From: Streptomyces sp. Go-475
Lineage (GTDB): Bacteria > Actinomycetota > Actinomycetes > Streptomycetales > Streptomycetaceae
Reading direction: 5' to 3'
DNA length: 64,000 nucleotides
NCBI RefSeq assembly: GCF_003330845.1
Contig: NZ_CP026121.1
Coordinates: 7,049,501 to 7,113,500, forward strand
Below are positions 22,287 to 30,692 of the stretch, one piece after another. The notes beneath the pieces were generated by a model. That model was not told where the DNA came from, ran no database searches, and saw only the letters and a program-made list of their open reading frames with translations. Position numbers and translations under genes: made by a program. Every line of letters begins with the position of its first letter. Within the stretch, counting starts at the first letter, position 1.

Positions 22287-23399
22287 GTGCGCGACACCCT
22301 CCTCATCGCCCTGTACGCCTTCGCCGGTGCCGCCGCCACCGGCCTGGCCGGAGCGGGCGTACTGCGCCTGATCCGGCGCCGCTCGCTCACCGCCTCGCTC
22401 ACCGTCGTCGCGGCGGTCGGGGTCGTCGCCATGCTCGCGGGCACACTTGCCGTCGCCTGGGCGATGTTCCTCTCCCCGCACGACCTGACCGTCGTCACGA
22501 CCGTCGTCGCCATGGCGGCCGTCGTCTCCCTGGCCACCGCGCTGCTGCTGGGCCGCTGGGTCGTCGCCCGCAGCCGCGCACTCGCCCTGGCCGCCCGCTC
22601 CTTCGGCGACGGCGGTGACTTCGCCGCCCCCGACGGCCCGACGACCGCCGAACTGGAGTCGCTGAGCCGCGAGTTGGCGGCCACCAGCGCCCGACTCGCC
22701 GAATCCCGTGAGCGGGAACGCGCGCTGGAGACCTCCCGGCGCGAACTCGTCGCCTGGATCTCGCACGACCTGCGCACCCCGCTGGCCGGTCTGCGCGCCA
22801 TGTCGGAGGCCCTGGAGGACGGCGTCGCCGCCGACCCCGACCGCTATCTGCGGCAGATCCGCACCGAGGTCGAACGCCTCAACGACATGGTCGGGGACCT
22901 CTTCGAACTCTCCCGCATCCACGCCGGCACGCTGTCCCTCACCCCCACCCGGATGTCCCTGTACGACCTGGTCGGCGACGCGCTGGCGGGAGCCGACCCG
23001 CTCGCCCGGGAGCACGGGGTGCGGCTGGTGGGGGACCGGATCGAGCCGGTGCCGGTGGAGGTGGACGGCAGGGAGATGAGCCGCGTCCTGGGCAACCTGC
23101 TGGTCAACGCGATCCGCCGGACCCCGGCCGACGGCACGGTCGCCATCGCCGCCGAGCGGTCCGCCGAGGGTGTGGTGCTGTCGGTGACGGACGGCTGCGG
23201 AGGCATCCCCGAGGAGGACCTGCCGCGCGTCTTCGACACCGGCTGGCGCGGCACACACGCCCGGACGCCCCCGGCCGGGGCGGGCCTGGGCCTCGCCATC
23301 GTCCGGGGGATCGTGGAGGCACACCAGGGCCGGGCCACCGTGCGCAACATCCCGGGCGGCTGCCGCTTCGAGGTGGTACTGCCCGCCGCCGCGTCCTGA
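22287..23399 (+). CDS. Two-component sensor histidine kinase
   Basis: A 370-residue membrane kinase paired with the preceding response regulator. Three hydrophobic segments (about 4-26, 36-60, 68-90) leave almost no extracellular domain, so the signal is probably sensed in the membrane or cytoplasm. The HAMP-like and coiled-coil region leads to the H box SHDLRTPLAG with phosphorylated His160. The ATP-binding domain has N box NLLVNAIRRTP, G1 DGCGGIPEEDL and G2 GAGLGLAIVRG. GTG start. Known family: HisKA/HATPase; trigger unknown. Confidence 0.92.
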   Translation: MRDTLLIALYAFAGAAATGLAGAGVLRLIRRRSLTASLTVVAAVGVVAMLAGTLAVAWAMFLSPHDLTVVTTVVAMAAVVSLATALLLGRWVVARSRALALAARSFGDGGDFAAPDGPTTAELESLSRELAATSARLAESRERERALETSRRELVAWISHDLRTPLAGLRAMSEALEDGVAADPDRYLRQIRTEVERLNDMVGDLFELSRIHAGTLSLTPTRMSLYDLVGDALAGADPLAREHGVRLVGDRIEPVPVEVDGREMSRVLGNLLVNAIRRTPADGTVAIAAERSAEGVVLSVTDGCGGIPEEDLPRVFDTGWRGTHARTPPAGAGLGLAIVRGIVEAHQGRATVRNIPGGCRFEVVLPAAAS

Positions 23400-23544
23400 C
23401 AGAGCCGAGGGGCGGACAACGCCGAGCACCGCCGGCCGGTCACCGGCGGACGTAAGGGTTTCGTCATCGGCCGGACGGCCCACGACACCGGCCGAGCCCG
23501 TTGAATGGGGGAGGGAGACGAAGAACCACCGGGAGGCGGGCGGC

Positions 23545-24114
23545 ATGGGACGGGGACGAGCGGTGCGGATCGGGCCGTGGCTGGTGGGCGTACTCGTGCT
23601 GGTGGTAGCCGGAGCCGGCTTCGGCCTGTACTGGTTCCAGCCGTGGAAGCTGTGGCAGGACGAGACGGTGCGGGAGGCACTGCCCGGGACCGCGGCCTCC
23701 TCGACGGCCCCTGCCGGGACCCCGCCCGACGCGTCCTCCGCTCCGTCCCCGGCCGCTCCGGAGACGGTGGCGACCGGCGAGCTGATCAGCCACGAGCACG
23801 CGACGTCCGGCACCGTGAAGCTCGTACGGCTGGCCGACGGCAGCCATGTGGTGCGCCTGGAGGGGCTCGACACCAGCAACGGCCCCGACCTGCGCGTCTG
23901 GCTCACCGACGCGCCGGTCGAGGAGGGACGCGCCGGCTGGCACGTGTTCGACGACGGTGAGTACACCAGCCTCGGCAGACTCAAGGGCAACAAGGGCAGT
24001 CAGAACTACACCGTGCCCGACGACGTCGACGTGACCCGCTACAGCAGCGTCAGCATCTGGTGCGACCGCTTCGACGTCTCCTTCGGCGCCGCGAAACTGA
24101 CTGCCCGCGCCTGA
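23545..24114 (+). CDS. Membrane-anchored DM13-domain protein
   Basis: A 189-residue protein with one N-terminal membrane anchor (about 11-32), a Ser/Ala/Pro-rich spacer and a C-terminal DM13 domain (about 78-187; HATSGTVKLVRLADGSHVVR, LRVWLTDAP, YSSVSIWCDRFDVSFGAA). DM13 domains are proposed to take part in extracellular electron transfer or redox through the conserved Cys, here the single Cys in SIWCDRF. The topology puts the domain outside the cell. A small hairpin (23429-23449) separates it from the kinase gene. No operon partner; physiological role unproven. Confidence 0.82.
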   Translation: MGRGRAVRIGPWLVGVLVLVVAGAGFGLYWFQPWKLWQDETVREALPGTAASSTAPAGTPPDASSAPSPAAPETVATGELISHEHATSGTVKLVRLADGSHVVRLEGLDTSNGPDLRVWLTDAPVEEGRAGWHVFDDGEYTSLGRLKGNKGSQNYTVPDDVDVTRYSSVSIWCDRFDVSFGAAKLTARA

Positions 24115-24148
24115 GGCGGACCCACGTGCTGCCGCATAAGGTGATCGA

Positions 24149-24526
24149 ATGCTGAAGTTCACCGATGTCATCCTCGACTGCCCCGACCCCTGGAAGCTCG
24201 CCGGGTTCTACGCCGAGCTGCTGGGCTGGGAGATCAACACCGACATCAGCACGGAGGACTGGGTCAACCTGCGCAACGACGGCGTAGAGCTGTCGTTCCA
24301 GCGGGTGGCGGACTACCAGCCGCCCAGCTGGCCGGGCCAGGAGCATCCGCAGCAGTTCCACCTCGACTTCGAAGTGGACGAGTTCGAGCCCGAGCACCGC
24401 CGGGTGACCGAGCTGGGTGCCACCTTCCGGAAGAGCTTCGTCGGCGAGAACGGCTACGGCTGGCAGGTCTACACCGACCCGGCCGGACACCCGTTCTGCC
24501 TGTGCCGCAACCCTTCCCAGTCCTAG
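24149..24526 (+). CDS. VOC-superfamily (glyoxalase-like) protein
   Basis: A 125-residue cytoplasmic protein of the vicinal oxygen chelate fold: two beta-alpha-beta-beta-beta units, beginning MLKFTDVILDCPDPWKLAGF and ending with VYTDPAGHPFCLCRNP, the usual last strand of glyoxalase/bleomycin-resistance-like proteins. Family members act as lyases, dioxygenases or binding proteins; the residues visible do not decide the substrate. A strong terminator follows. Confidence 0.82.
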   Translation: MLKFTDVILDCPDPWKLAGFYAELLGWEINTDISTEDWVNLRNDGVELSFQRVADYQPPSWPGQEHPQQFHLDFEVDEFEPEHRRVTELGATFRKSFVGENGYGWQVYTDPAGHPFCLCRNPSQS

Positions 24527-24529
24527 GGG

Positions 24530-24560
24530 GTGTCCCCGCCCTGGTCTCGGGCGGGGACAC
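24530..24560. terminator. Bidirectional terminator hairpin
   Basis: A perfect 12-base stem (GTGTCCCCGCCC and its complement) with a 7-base loop lies between the convergent VOC gene and lysyl-oxidase-like gene. Confidence 0.75.
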
Positions 24561-24583
24561 GGCGTCTCAGTCGCGCGGTGGGG

Positions 24584-26344
24584 TCAGTTGGCGTCGACCA
24601 GGTCGTGCGCCGGCACGGTGACCGTCCGCTTCCCCGGCTCGCCGCCGAGCACGATCTTCCGCAGGGCGCTGTTGTTGTCGACGTCGGTTTCCTGCAGCCG
24701 CTTGTCGGGGTTGGCCAGCACCTGGATGTAGTAGGTGCCGTTGGGCACGTCGGTGATGTCGAACGACTGGCCCGGCAGGTCCTGGGTGTAGGTGTCACCG
24801 GATCCGACGTCCAGCACCTCGCGCACGGAGATCGAGTTCTCCTCACCGCAGGCGGTGGACAGGTCGGTGTTGTTCGGGTGCCAGTTGGCGTTCTTCACCG
24901 TGTAGTCGATCGCGTCGGTGTTGGCCAGGCAGAACGCTTCCTTGCCGCTGCGCACGGCCTCCTTCTTGTCGGCCTTCAGCAGCCGGTAACTGGCGAAGTC
25001 GGTGAAGTGCCAGTGCTCGTGCCCCGGGCGCGGGTCCCACTCCATGGTGCCGGTCGGGGTGTAGCCGACCTGCTTGCCCTTGGCGTCGTAGAAGTACTGG
25101 AAGGCGTCCATCTTGTCCTTGCCGGGCGAGCGGAACCCGTCCACCACGAGCTGCGCCGGGCCGGCGTTCCAGACGTTGGCGCTGAACGCCAGGTAGTCCT
25201 TGCCGGGGATGTCCTCGGCGCCGTCGGTGACGGTGATGCCGTAGGCCGGCAGCGAGCGCAGGTCCGGCTTGGGGACGTCCGGGACGGAGGGCTTGCCGGT
25301 GGGCCGCTTCGACGACGGTGTGAGAGCGGGCGCCTGACGCGAGCCGTCGGTCTGGCCGCCGCTGTCCCCGGCTCGCGGAGACGGTGCGGACTTCTGCTGC
25401 TTCTTCTTCAGCGCCCACGGCAGGGCCGGCGGCGCGGCCTTCAGCGGACCGTGGCCCACGTTGTACGAGGGACCCGCACCGCTCGTCATCGGCGCGGCCG
25501 CCTCGGCGGGGGACGGGGCATGCCCCGGGCCGTGACCGGCGTGGGCGGTCGGCGCCTGGTGACCGGCACCGTGCCCGGCGTGCTCGCCGGCCTTCGCGGA
25601 GCGGGGCGCCGCCCCGGTGGAGCGCTCTTCGTCCTCGTAGCTTCGTTCCACCACGGTCACCTTGACCGTGGCCTTTTTGTCGGCGATGCCGAACAGGTCG
25701 CGGTACTTCTTTGCGACACCGACCTCGGCCGTGTACGTACCGGCCGGCAGCTGGACCGGCTCGGTGTAGGAGCCCCCGTAGGTGTTGGCCGCCCAACCCT
25801 TCTCGACGCCCCACACGGAGCCCAGGGTGAAGGGGTTGGTGGGGCAGCTCTCCGGATACTTGGAGGTGGCGGGCGCGTCGGGCCGCACGCGGCCGCTGGC
25901 GTTGTTCGGGCAGAAGCTCTCACTGCGGGTGAGGACCTTGTCGCCGGCTTCATCGGTGAAGGTGATCTCCGAGAAGCCGGGCAGCCCGGAGAAGTCCTTC
26001 ACGGTGCCCGTGGGCAGCTTCTTCGTCTTGGTCTTGCCGCCCTGGAACACGGTCTGGGTGACGGTCACCGGGTCCTTGTAGGACTTCCGGGTCACCTTGA
26101 GCTCCAGCGGCGTCCCCTCGGCGATGAGGTAGGTGCCGAGGTCCAAGTACACACCCGGGTCCTCCTTCCAGGTGGTGAGCGTCATCGAAGTGGTCGCCGC
26201 GACGAGGCTCAGCTCGGGGCCGGTCGCGGCCTTCGCGGGCTCCTGCGCCGCGGCCACGATGCCGGCCGTAACGGCCGTCACGGCGACGGCCGTGGTGCCG
26301 GCGAGCAGCGTGCGCCGCAGCCGGGCGGTGCGTCTTCTGGTCAT
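24584..26344 (-). CDS. Secreted lysyl-oxidase-like copper protein with His-rich linker
   Basis: A 586-residue exported protein. A twin-basic signal peptide (MTRRRTARLRR, then a hydrophobic core to about residue 40) precedes an N-terminal domain of about 200 residues. A flexible linker contains six His at 255, 258, 262, 268, 271 and 275 (plus 298), interspersed with Gly/Ala. The C-terminal lysyl oxidase domain (about 360-570) has the copper ligands HEHWHF with H442, H444 and H446, and the motif NVWNAGPAQLVVDGFR. Lysyl oxidases use copper and a lysyl-tyrosyl quinone to oxidise amines. The linker may bind copper (inference). Start chosen at ATG after GGAGGACGAGG. Confidence 0.88.
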   Translation of the reverse strand: MTRRRTARLRRTLLAGTTAVAVTAVTAGIVAAAQEPAKAATGPELSLVAATTSMTLTTWKEDPGVYLDLGTYLIAEGTPLELKVTRKSYKDPVTVTQTVFQGGKTKTKKLPTGTVKDFSGLPGFSEITFTDEAGDKVLTRSESFCPNNASGRVRPDAPATSKYPESCPTNPFTLGSVWGVEKGWAANTYGGSYTEPVQLPAGTYTAEVGVAKKYRDLFGIADKKATVKVTVVERSYEDEERSTGAAPRSAKAGEHAGHGAGHQAPTAHAGHGPGHAPSPAEAAAPMTSGAGPSYNVGHGPLKAAPPALPWALKKKQQKSAPSPRAGDSGGQTDGSRQAPALTPSSKRPTGKPSVPDVPKPDLRSLPAYGITVTDGAEDIPGKDYLAFSANVWNAGPAQLVVDGFRSPGKDKMDAFQYFYDAKGKQVGYTPTGTMEWDPRPGHEHWHFTDFASYRLLKADKKEAVRSGKEAFCLANTDAIDYTVKNANWHPNNTDLSTACGEENSISVREVLDVGSGDTYTQDLPGQSFDITDVPNGTYYIQVLANPDKRLQETDVDNNSALRKIVLGGEPGKRTVTVPAHDLVDAN

Positions 26345-26554
26345 GGATCCCTCGTCCTCCGGTGCTGTGAGAAGGAAGCAGGCGGCACGGCGCGTCCGCG
26401 AGGTCCGGGCCGGGGCCGTCACGTAAGAGGCACTTGCTCCGCCCGCGCTGTGAGAGGAACGGACCGGTGGCGCGGTTGTCCGAACGAGGAAAAGGGGGTG
26501 GAGGGTTGGCCGAATGCCGTCGTGGTGACGAGATCCGGCTGTCGAGGGCACTCC

Positions 26555-27349
26555 TCACCCGGCTGAACCGGTCCTCGGTCGCGCCCCCGTCCCGTCGGTG
26601 CCGTGGTTGAAGGCTCCGTCCGTCAGGACGGGCACGATCGCGCTGGCGTCGAGTTCGCTCGCGATGAGCACGTCATCGGCGAACCCGCTCCGAACCAGTT
26701 CAAGGCCCGAAGAGCAGGCAGCGACGGCATCCGCGACATCGAGAGTCCGGGTGAAGCATGCCTGCGCGGCGACCGCCTCGGGGGACAGCGGGCCGACGCC
26801 TCGCGACCTCAGGTCATCGATGATCGCACCGGCACCCAGCAGGTCCTCCACCGCGGGTCGCAGGCTTCCGTCCGGCCACCGCTCACCAGCAGCGATCACC
26901 GCGAGGGGACGTTCCACCGTTCCGTAGCCGTGCCGGGCCAGCCACCGGCCGACAGCTGTGGCGTTCCGCAGACAGCCCGCCACTACCGTGGAATCGCCTG
27001 CCGCCGCGGCGATGGCTGATCCGTTCGGTGAGGGCAGCACGAGGCGGGGAGTGAACGGGGCTTGCCGGAGTCGTGCCGGTGACAGCGACCACGGTGAAGC
27101 CGAAGTGACGGCGCGCCGCCCGACGGCCAGCGCCGCCCTCTTGTTCTGGGCGAACGTGGACGCCGACTCGTCACGCCAGGCATAGGGAAAGACCTGGGTT
27201 CCTGCCTCGACGGCGACGGTCACGGATGTCGTGAAGGACAGCACGTCGACCACCACCAGGCACGCGACATCGGGCGCCAACTGTCGGGCACCGGTGGGGC
27301 CCCACTCGAATCGGACTCCGTACTCCTGCTGCAGGAACCAGTCGCTCAT
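26555..27349 (-). CDS. ComB-family phosphatase (2-phosphosulfolactate phosphatase-like)
   Basis: A 264-residue protein of the ComB family, named for the Mg-dependent phosphatase that makes sulfolactate in coenzyme M synthesis. Family signatures are present: VVVDVLSFTTSVTVAVEAGT near residue 33, LPSPNGSAI near 106, and VIAAGERWPDGSLRPAVEDL near 152. Streptomyces are not known to make coenzyme M, so the true substrate is probably another phospho-compound (inference). Monocistronic on the minus strand, upstream of the lysyl-oxidase gene with a 210-base gap. Confidence 0.8.
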   Translation of the reverse strand: MSDWFLQQEYGVRFEWGPTGARQLAPDVACLVVVDVLSFTTSVTVAVEAGTQVFPYAWRDESASTFAQNKRAALAVGRRAVTSASPWSLSPARLRQAPFTPRLVLPSPNGSAIAAAAGDSTVVAGCLRNATAVGRWLARHGYGTVERPLAVIAAGERWPDGSLRPAVEDLLGAGAIIDDLRSRGVGPLSPEAVAAQACFTRTLDVADAVAACSSGLELVRSGFADDVLIASELDASAIVPVLTDGAFNHGTDGTGARPRTGSAG

Positions 27350-27392
27350 GGTGGTCGAGTGTCCACCTGCCGGCGCTCGACCACGTGGACCT

Positions 27393-28175
27393 TCAGCTGC
27401 GTGCCAGGAAGTCGCTGATGAGCTTCAGCCACTCCTCGGGGCGTTCGACGAAGGGCAGGTGTCCGGTCGGGAGTTCCGCGGTCTCGGCGTCGGGGATGGC
27501 GGCGGCGAGCTGCCGCTGCAGGGCCGGGGAGATGAGCGGGTCGGCGGTGGTCACGACGACGAGCGTGGGTACGGCTATGCCGGCGAGGTCGGCGCGGACG
27601 TCGACCCTCCGCACCAGGTCGACGTGGTCGCCGGTGCCGGAGGGGAGGGTGAGTGCGACCTGTTCCGCGGCGGCCTGGACCTGGGCGGGGGCGAGGAAGT
27701 TCAGGGCTGCTTCGCTCAGCGTCATCAGGTTCAGGTATTCCGCGAGGACGCTGTGCTGACCGGATGCGAACAGCTGCTGCCAGATGGATGCGACCAGGTC
27801 GGTACGGGTGTCGGTGTGCGCGAAGGTGGCGCTGAGCACGAGTGAGGTGACGCGCTCGGGATGACGCGCGGCGAGGCGGATGGCGACGGGTCCCCCGAGT
27901 GAGAACCCGCTGACCGCGAACGTGTCGAGCCCCTCGGCATCGGCCGCCGCGACCAGTTGTTCGGCCAGCTCGTCGATGTCGAGGGGGCTCTGGGCTTTCG
28001 GCGTGGCGCCGGCGCCGGGGTAGTCGACTCCGACGACGGTGTGCCGTGCGGCGAGTCCCTCCATGATCGGTCCGTAGTTGGCCTCGATGCCGCCGCCCGC
28101 GCCGTGGGCGAGGAGGAGGCCGGGGCCGGTGCCGCGGACGGTGCGAGCGAAGGCGGCGGAGCTGGAGGCGGTCAT
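27393..28175 (-). CDS. Alpha/beta hydrolase
   Basis: A 260-residue cytoplasmic hydrolase with the usual triad: Ser92 in GFSLGG, Asp212 in TTADPLIS and His239 in PTGHLPFVE. The oxyanion-side loop is LLAHGAGGG. No signal peptide. It is divergent from a TetR gene, and two palindromes lie between them, so it is probably the TetR target and may degrade an ester that is also the inducer (inference). Substrate not predictable. Confidence 0.88.
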   Translation of the reverse strand: MTASSSAAFARTVRGTGPGLLLAHGAGGGIEANYGPIMEGLAARHTVVGVDYPGAGATPKAQSPLDIDELAEQLVAAADAEGLDTFAVSGFSLGGPVAIRLAARHPERVTSLVLSATFAHTDTRTDLVASIWQQLFASGQHSVLAEYLNLMTLSEAALNFLAPAQVQAAAEQVALTLPSGTGDHVDLVRRVDVRADLAGIAVPTLVVVTTADPLISPALQRQLAAAIPDAETAELPTGHLPFVERPEEWLKLISDFLARS

Positions 28176-28221
28176 CAGGAGTTCCTTCCGTGACGCCGGC
28201 CGGCTCTGTCCGGCCGACTGT

Positions 28222-28286
28222 CTTTAGCGATCGCTAAAGTTGCGAGGCCGTCGACGATAGCAGAGTGGCTTTAGCGGTCGCTATAG
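28222..28286. promoter_or_regulatory. Pair of TetR operators
   Basis: CTTTAGCGATCGCTAAAG (28222-28239) is a perfect 18-base palindrome. A near copy, CTTTAGCGGTCGCTATAG (28269-28286), has two mismatched arm pairs. Centres are 47 bases apart between the divergent hydrolase and TetR genes; the second lies 20 bases before the tetR start. Such an arrangement would repress both promoters. Confidence 0.75.
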
Positions 28287-28306
28287 ATTCGCGGTAGGCT
28301 GCGGTC

Positions 28307-28960
28307 ATGAGCAGCGGAAACACCCCGGCCAAGGCCGCGCCCAGGCGGAGCCGGCGCGCCTTCGACCGCGACAAGGCCCTGGCCGTCGCGCTGCGGGAGT
28401 TCTGGACGCACGGTTACGAGACGACGTCCGTCGCCTCCCTCACCGAGGCGATGGGGATCAACCCGCCGAGCCTGTACGCCGCCTTCGGCGACAAGCGGCA
28501 ACTGTTCGACGAGGCGGTCCAGCTGTACATGCGCCGCCACGGAGCCCGTCTGGAGCAGGGCGCGGACGCCCGCTCCGCCATCGCCACGCTGCTGCGGAGC
28601 CTGGCCGCCGACTACACCGACCCGAGTCACCCGCCGGGCTGCCTCATCATCACCGGGGCGACCAACTGCGCGCCCGGCTCGCAGGACGTGAAGGCCAAGC
28701 TGCGGGCCATGCGTGAGGAGACGAAGGCTTCGATCGCCGCCCGCATCCGCGCCGACGTCGACGCGGGGCTGCTCGCCGCCGACGTGGACGCCGACGGGTT
28801 GGCGGCCTTCTTCGCGGCGGTCGTCCAGGGGATGAACCAGCAGGCGTGCGACGGCGCAGGGCGAGAGACGCTGGAGCGGGTGGTCGACGCGGCAATGGCG
28901 GCGTGGCCGGGCACGCCGGCCCGGCGAGGACCGGCATCGGTGCCCTCACCCACCGAATGA
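28307..28960 (+). CDS. TetR-family transcriptional regulator
   Basis: A 217-residue repressor. The N-terminal HTH is FDRDKALAVALREFWTHGYE and TTSVASLTEAMGINPPSLYA, continuing AFGDKRQLFDEAV, the class of the YcdC/AcrR-like regulators. The C-terminal domain (about 80-205) is the ligand-binding all-helical part. It is divergent from the alpha/beta hydrolase and sits directly beside the palindrome pair it presumably binds. Autoregulated by inference. The C-terminal 12 residues are Pro/Ser-rich and probably disordered. Confidence 0.9.
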   Translation: MSSGNTPAKAAPRRSRRAFDRDKALAVALREFWTHGYETTSVASLTEAMGINPPSLYAAFGDKRQLFDEAVQLYMRRHGARLEQGADARSAIATLLRSLAADYTDPSHPPGCLIITGATNCAPGSQDVKAKLRAMREETKASIAARIRADVDAGLLAADVDADGLAAFFAAVVQGMNQQACDGAGRETLERVVDAAMAAWPGTPARRGPASVPSPTE

Positions 28961-29033
28961 CCACCTGCTTCCCGCCGGTGGCCCCGCGGGGAGAACCCGC
29001 CCGTGCTCCTCGGTCCGGTTACGGCGTCCCCTG

Positions 29034-29058
29034 GGCCACGTCCCCCGAGGACGTGGCC
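29034..29058. terminator. Bidirectional terminator hairpin
   Basis: A perfect 10-base stem (GGCCACGTCC/GGACGTGGCC) with a 5-base loop lies between the convergent tetR and flavin-oxidoreductase genes. There is no T-run, so it is a GC-type terminator at best. Confidence 0.55.
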
Positions 29059-29105
29059 TCGGCACCTGGCTGTCGCCCGTCCAGCCGGGTGAGCCTCGGC
29101 GGGCG

Positions 29106-30350
29106 TCAAGCACCGCGCTTGCGGCCGAAGGATGTTCTGCCGTTGCGCCGCACCATGGAGACGGTGGTGGCCAGACGCCCGCGCCGCAGGTCGGGTTCGA
29201 GCCCGGCTCCCAGTCGGTGCAACTGGTCGGCGTGCCAGTTGAGGTCGAGGACGCCGTCGAGTGTCTTGAGGTCGGCGATCTTGCCCAGTACGCGGCGCAT
29301 CCCGTAGCGCATCTGGTGTGCGACGACCGCTTCGGCCCGCCCGGTGAGGATCACGTCGGCGGCGTCGGGCGTAGTGACGGCGGGGCGTCCGATGCCGACG
29401 ACGTCGCATTCGCCCTCGGTGACGGCGTCCGCCATCGCGTCACGCGAGCGGAAGCCGCCCGTCACCGCCAACGGGGTGTCGCCCACCAGACCGCGCACTG
29501 TGCGGGCGTACTCCAGGAAGTAGGCCTCGCGGGCGCGCGTCGACGCCACCGAGACGCCCGTCATCGCCGGCGACTCGTAGTTGCCGCCGCTCACTTCGAT
29601 CAGGTCCAGTCCCTCCTCGGCCAGAGCCGCGACGACCGCGCGTGACTCCGTCTCCGTGAAGCCACCGCGTTGGAAGTCGGCCGAGTTGAGCTTGACGGAG
29701 ACGGCGAAGTGCGGTGACACCCGTGCCCGTACGCGACGGACGATCTCCAGGACGAACCGCATCCGTCGGTCGGCATCGCCGCCCCACTGGTCGTCACGCC
29801 GGTTCGACAGCGGGGAGAGGAACTGGTTGATCAGGTAGCCGTGAGCTCCGTGGACCTGGACTCCGGCGAAGCCCGCCGCTTCGCACACTTCGGCCGCGGT
29901 CGCGAACCGCTCGATGATGTCCTCGATCTGCGCGGACGTCAGCTCGCGGGGCTTGGCGGCGCCGGGAAGTGCGAGCGGTATCGGGCTGGGCGCGACCGGC
30001 GTGTGCCCGAGCGCGAGCGGATTGGCCTGGCGCCCCGGGTGGTTGAGCTGCACCCAGATCGGAATGCCGGCGTCCTTGGTCGTCGCCGCCCAGCGCGTGA
30101 GCAGGGCGAGGTCGCGGTCGTCCTCGATGACGACGTTGCCCGGCTCGCCGAGTTGGTCGCGGTCGACCATGACGTTGCCGGTGATGATCAGTCCGTACCC
30201 GCCCTTGCTCCACGTCCGGTAGAGCTGTTCGAGGCGGGGGCCCGGGGCGTTGCGCTTGTCGGCGAGCCCTTCGCTCAGCGCGGCCTTCATGATCCGATTC
30301 GGCAGGACCTGGCCGTTGGGCAGGGTCAGGTGGTCGTGAAGAGAGGTCAT
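29106..30350 (-). CDS. NADH:flavin oxidoreductase (old yellow enzyme family)
   Basis: A 414-residue FMN enzyme of the old-yellow-enzyme/NADH oxidase group that reduces activated C=C bonds. Motifs along the TIM barrel are LPNRIMKAALSEGLADKRNA near the N-terminus, VQLNHPGRQANP, VHGAHGYLINQFLSPLSNRR with the active-site region, and VGIGRPAVTTPD near the phosphate site. The ATG was chosen because GAAAG lies about nine bases upstream; an ATG three codons earlier is possible. It is downstream of the TetR/DUF6069-like unit in the same direction, so the TetR may also affect it (inferred). Confidence 0.9.
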   Translation of the reverse strand: MTSLHDHLTLPNGQVLPNRIMKAALSEGLADKRNAPGPRLEQLYRTWSKGGYGLIITGNVMVDRDQLGEPGNVVIEDDRDLALLTRWAATTKDAGIPIWVQLNHPGRQANPLALGHTPVAPSPIPLALPGAAKPRELTSAQIEDIIERFATAAEVCEAAGFAGVQVHGAHGYLINQFLSPLSNRRDDQWGGDADRRMRFVLEIVRRVRARVSPHFAVSVKLNSADFQRGGFTETESRAVVAALAEEGLDLIEVSGGNYESPAMTGVSVASTRAREAYFLEYARTVRGLVGDTPLAVTGGFRSRDAMADAVTEGECDVVGIGRPAVTTPDAADVILTGRAEAVVAHQMRYGMRRVLGKIADLKTLDGVLDLNWHADQLHRLGAGLEPDLRRGRLATTVSMVRRNGRTSFGRKRGA

Positions 30351-30431
30351 GGGGGACATCTTTCGGTCAGGCGGGTGTGTGGCACAGACAAGCGTGTGCG
30401 GGCGGGCGTTGTTGCTGACTGGCATCGGCCG

Positions 30432-30692
30432 GCTCGGCTCGGTGCGGTGAACGGACGTGCCTGCGGGCACGTAGCGCACACCCGGCGCCTCGGCCCGCTT
30501 GGCGGTTCCCAGCCGGAACGAGCGACGCGAGCAGCGCGACGACCGCCACGGGCACGGCTCCGATGCCGAGCGTCTGTTCTCCGTCGGCGATCCGCAGCCG
30601 TGCCCCAGCAGTGGGTCCGCGATCAGTCACACCAGGACGGGGGCCAGAACGGCCACGACCGCAACCCCCAGACGCCTGCTCCGCGGGCTCAC
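30432..30692 (-). pseudogene. Decayed DUF6069-like membrane protein gene
   Basis: A GTG start overlaps the stop of the TetR gene as GTGA, a normal coupling signal. The frame reads VSPRSRRLGVAVVAVLAPVL and then meets TGA where a Trp codon would be expected, continuing LIADPLLGHG in the same frame. The similarity then moves to another frame (LRIADGEQTLGIGAVPVAVV, ALLASL) and to a third (RRRVCAT). These pieces in order resemble small DUF6069 membrane proteins often found after TetR genes in actinomycetes. At least one nonsense and two frameshift changes are needed, so this is a dead gene; the family assignment is from memory. The 5' limit is firm, the 3' limit approximate. Confidence 0.55.

Noticed and set aside
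23429..23449. Hairpin CCGCCGG/CCGGCGG after the sensor kinase gene
   Set aside because: Short 7-base stem in very GC-rich DNA; too weak to list as a terminator.
24530..26566. A 678-codon plus-strand frame opposite the lysyl-oxidase gene
   Set aside because: It is low-complexity and has no recognisable motif, while the minus-strand frame has a signal peptide and copper site.
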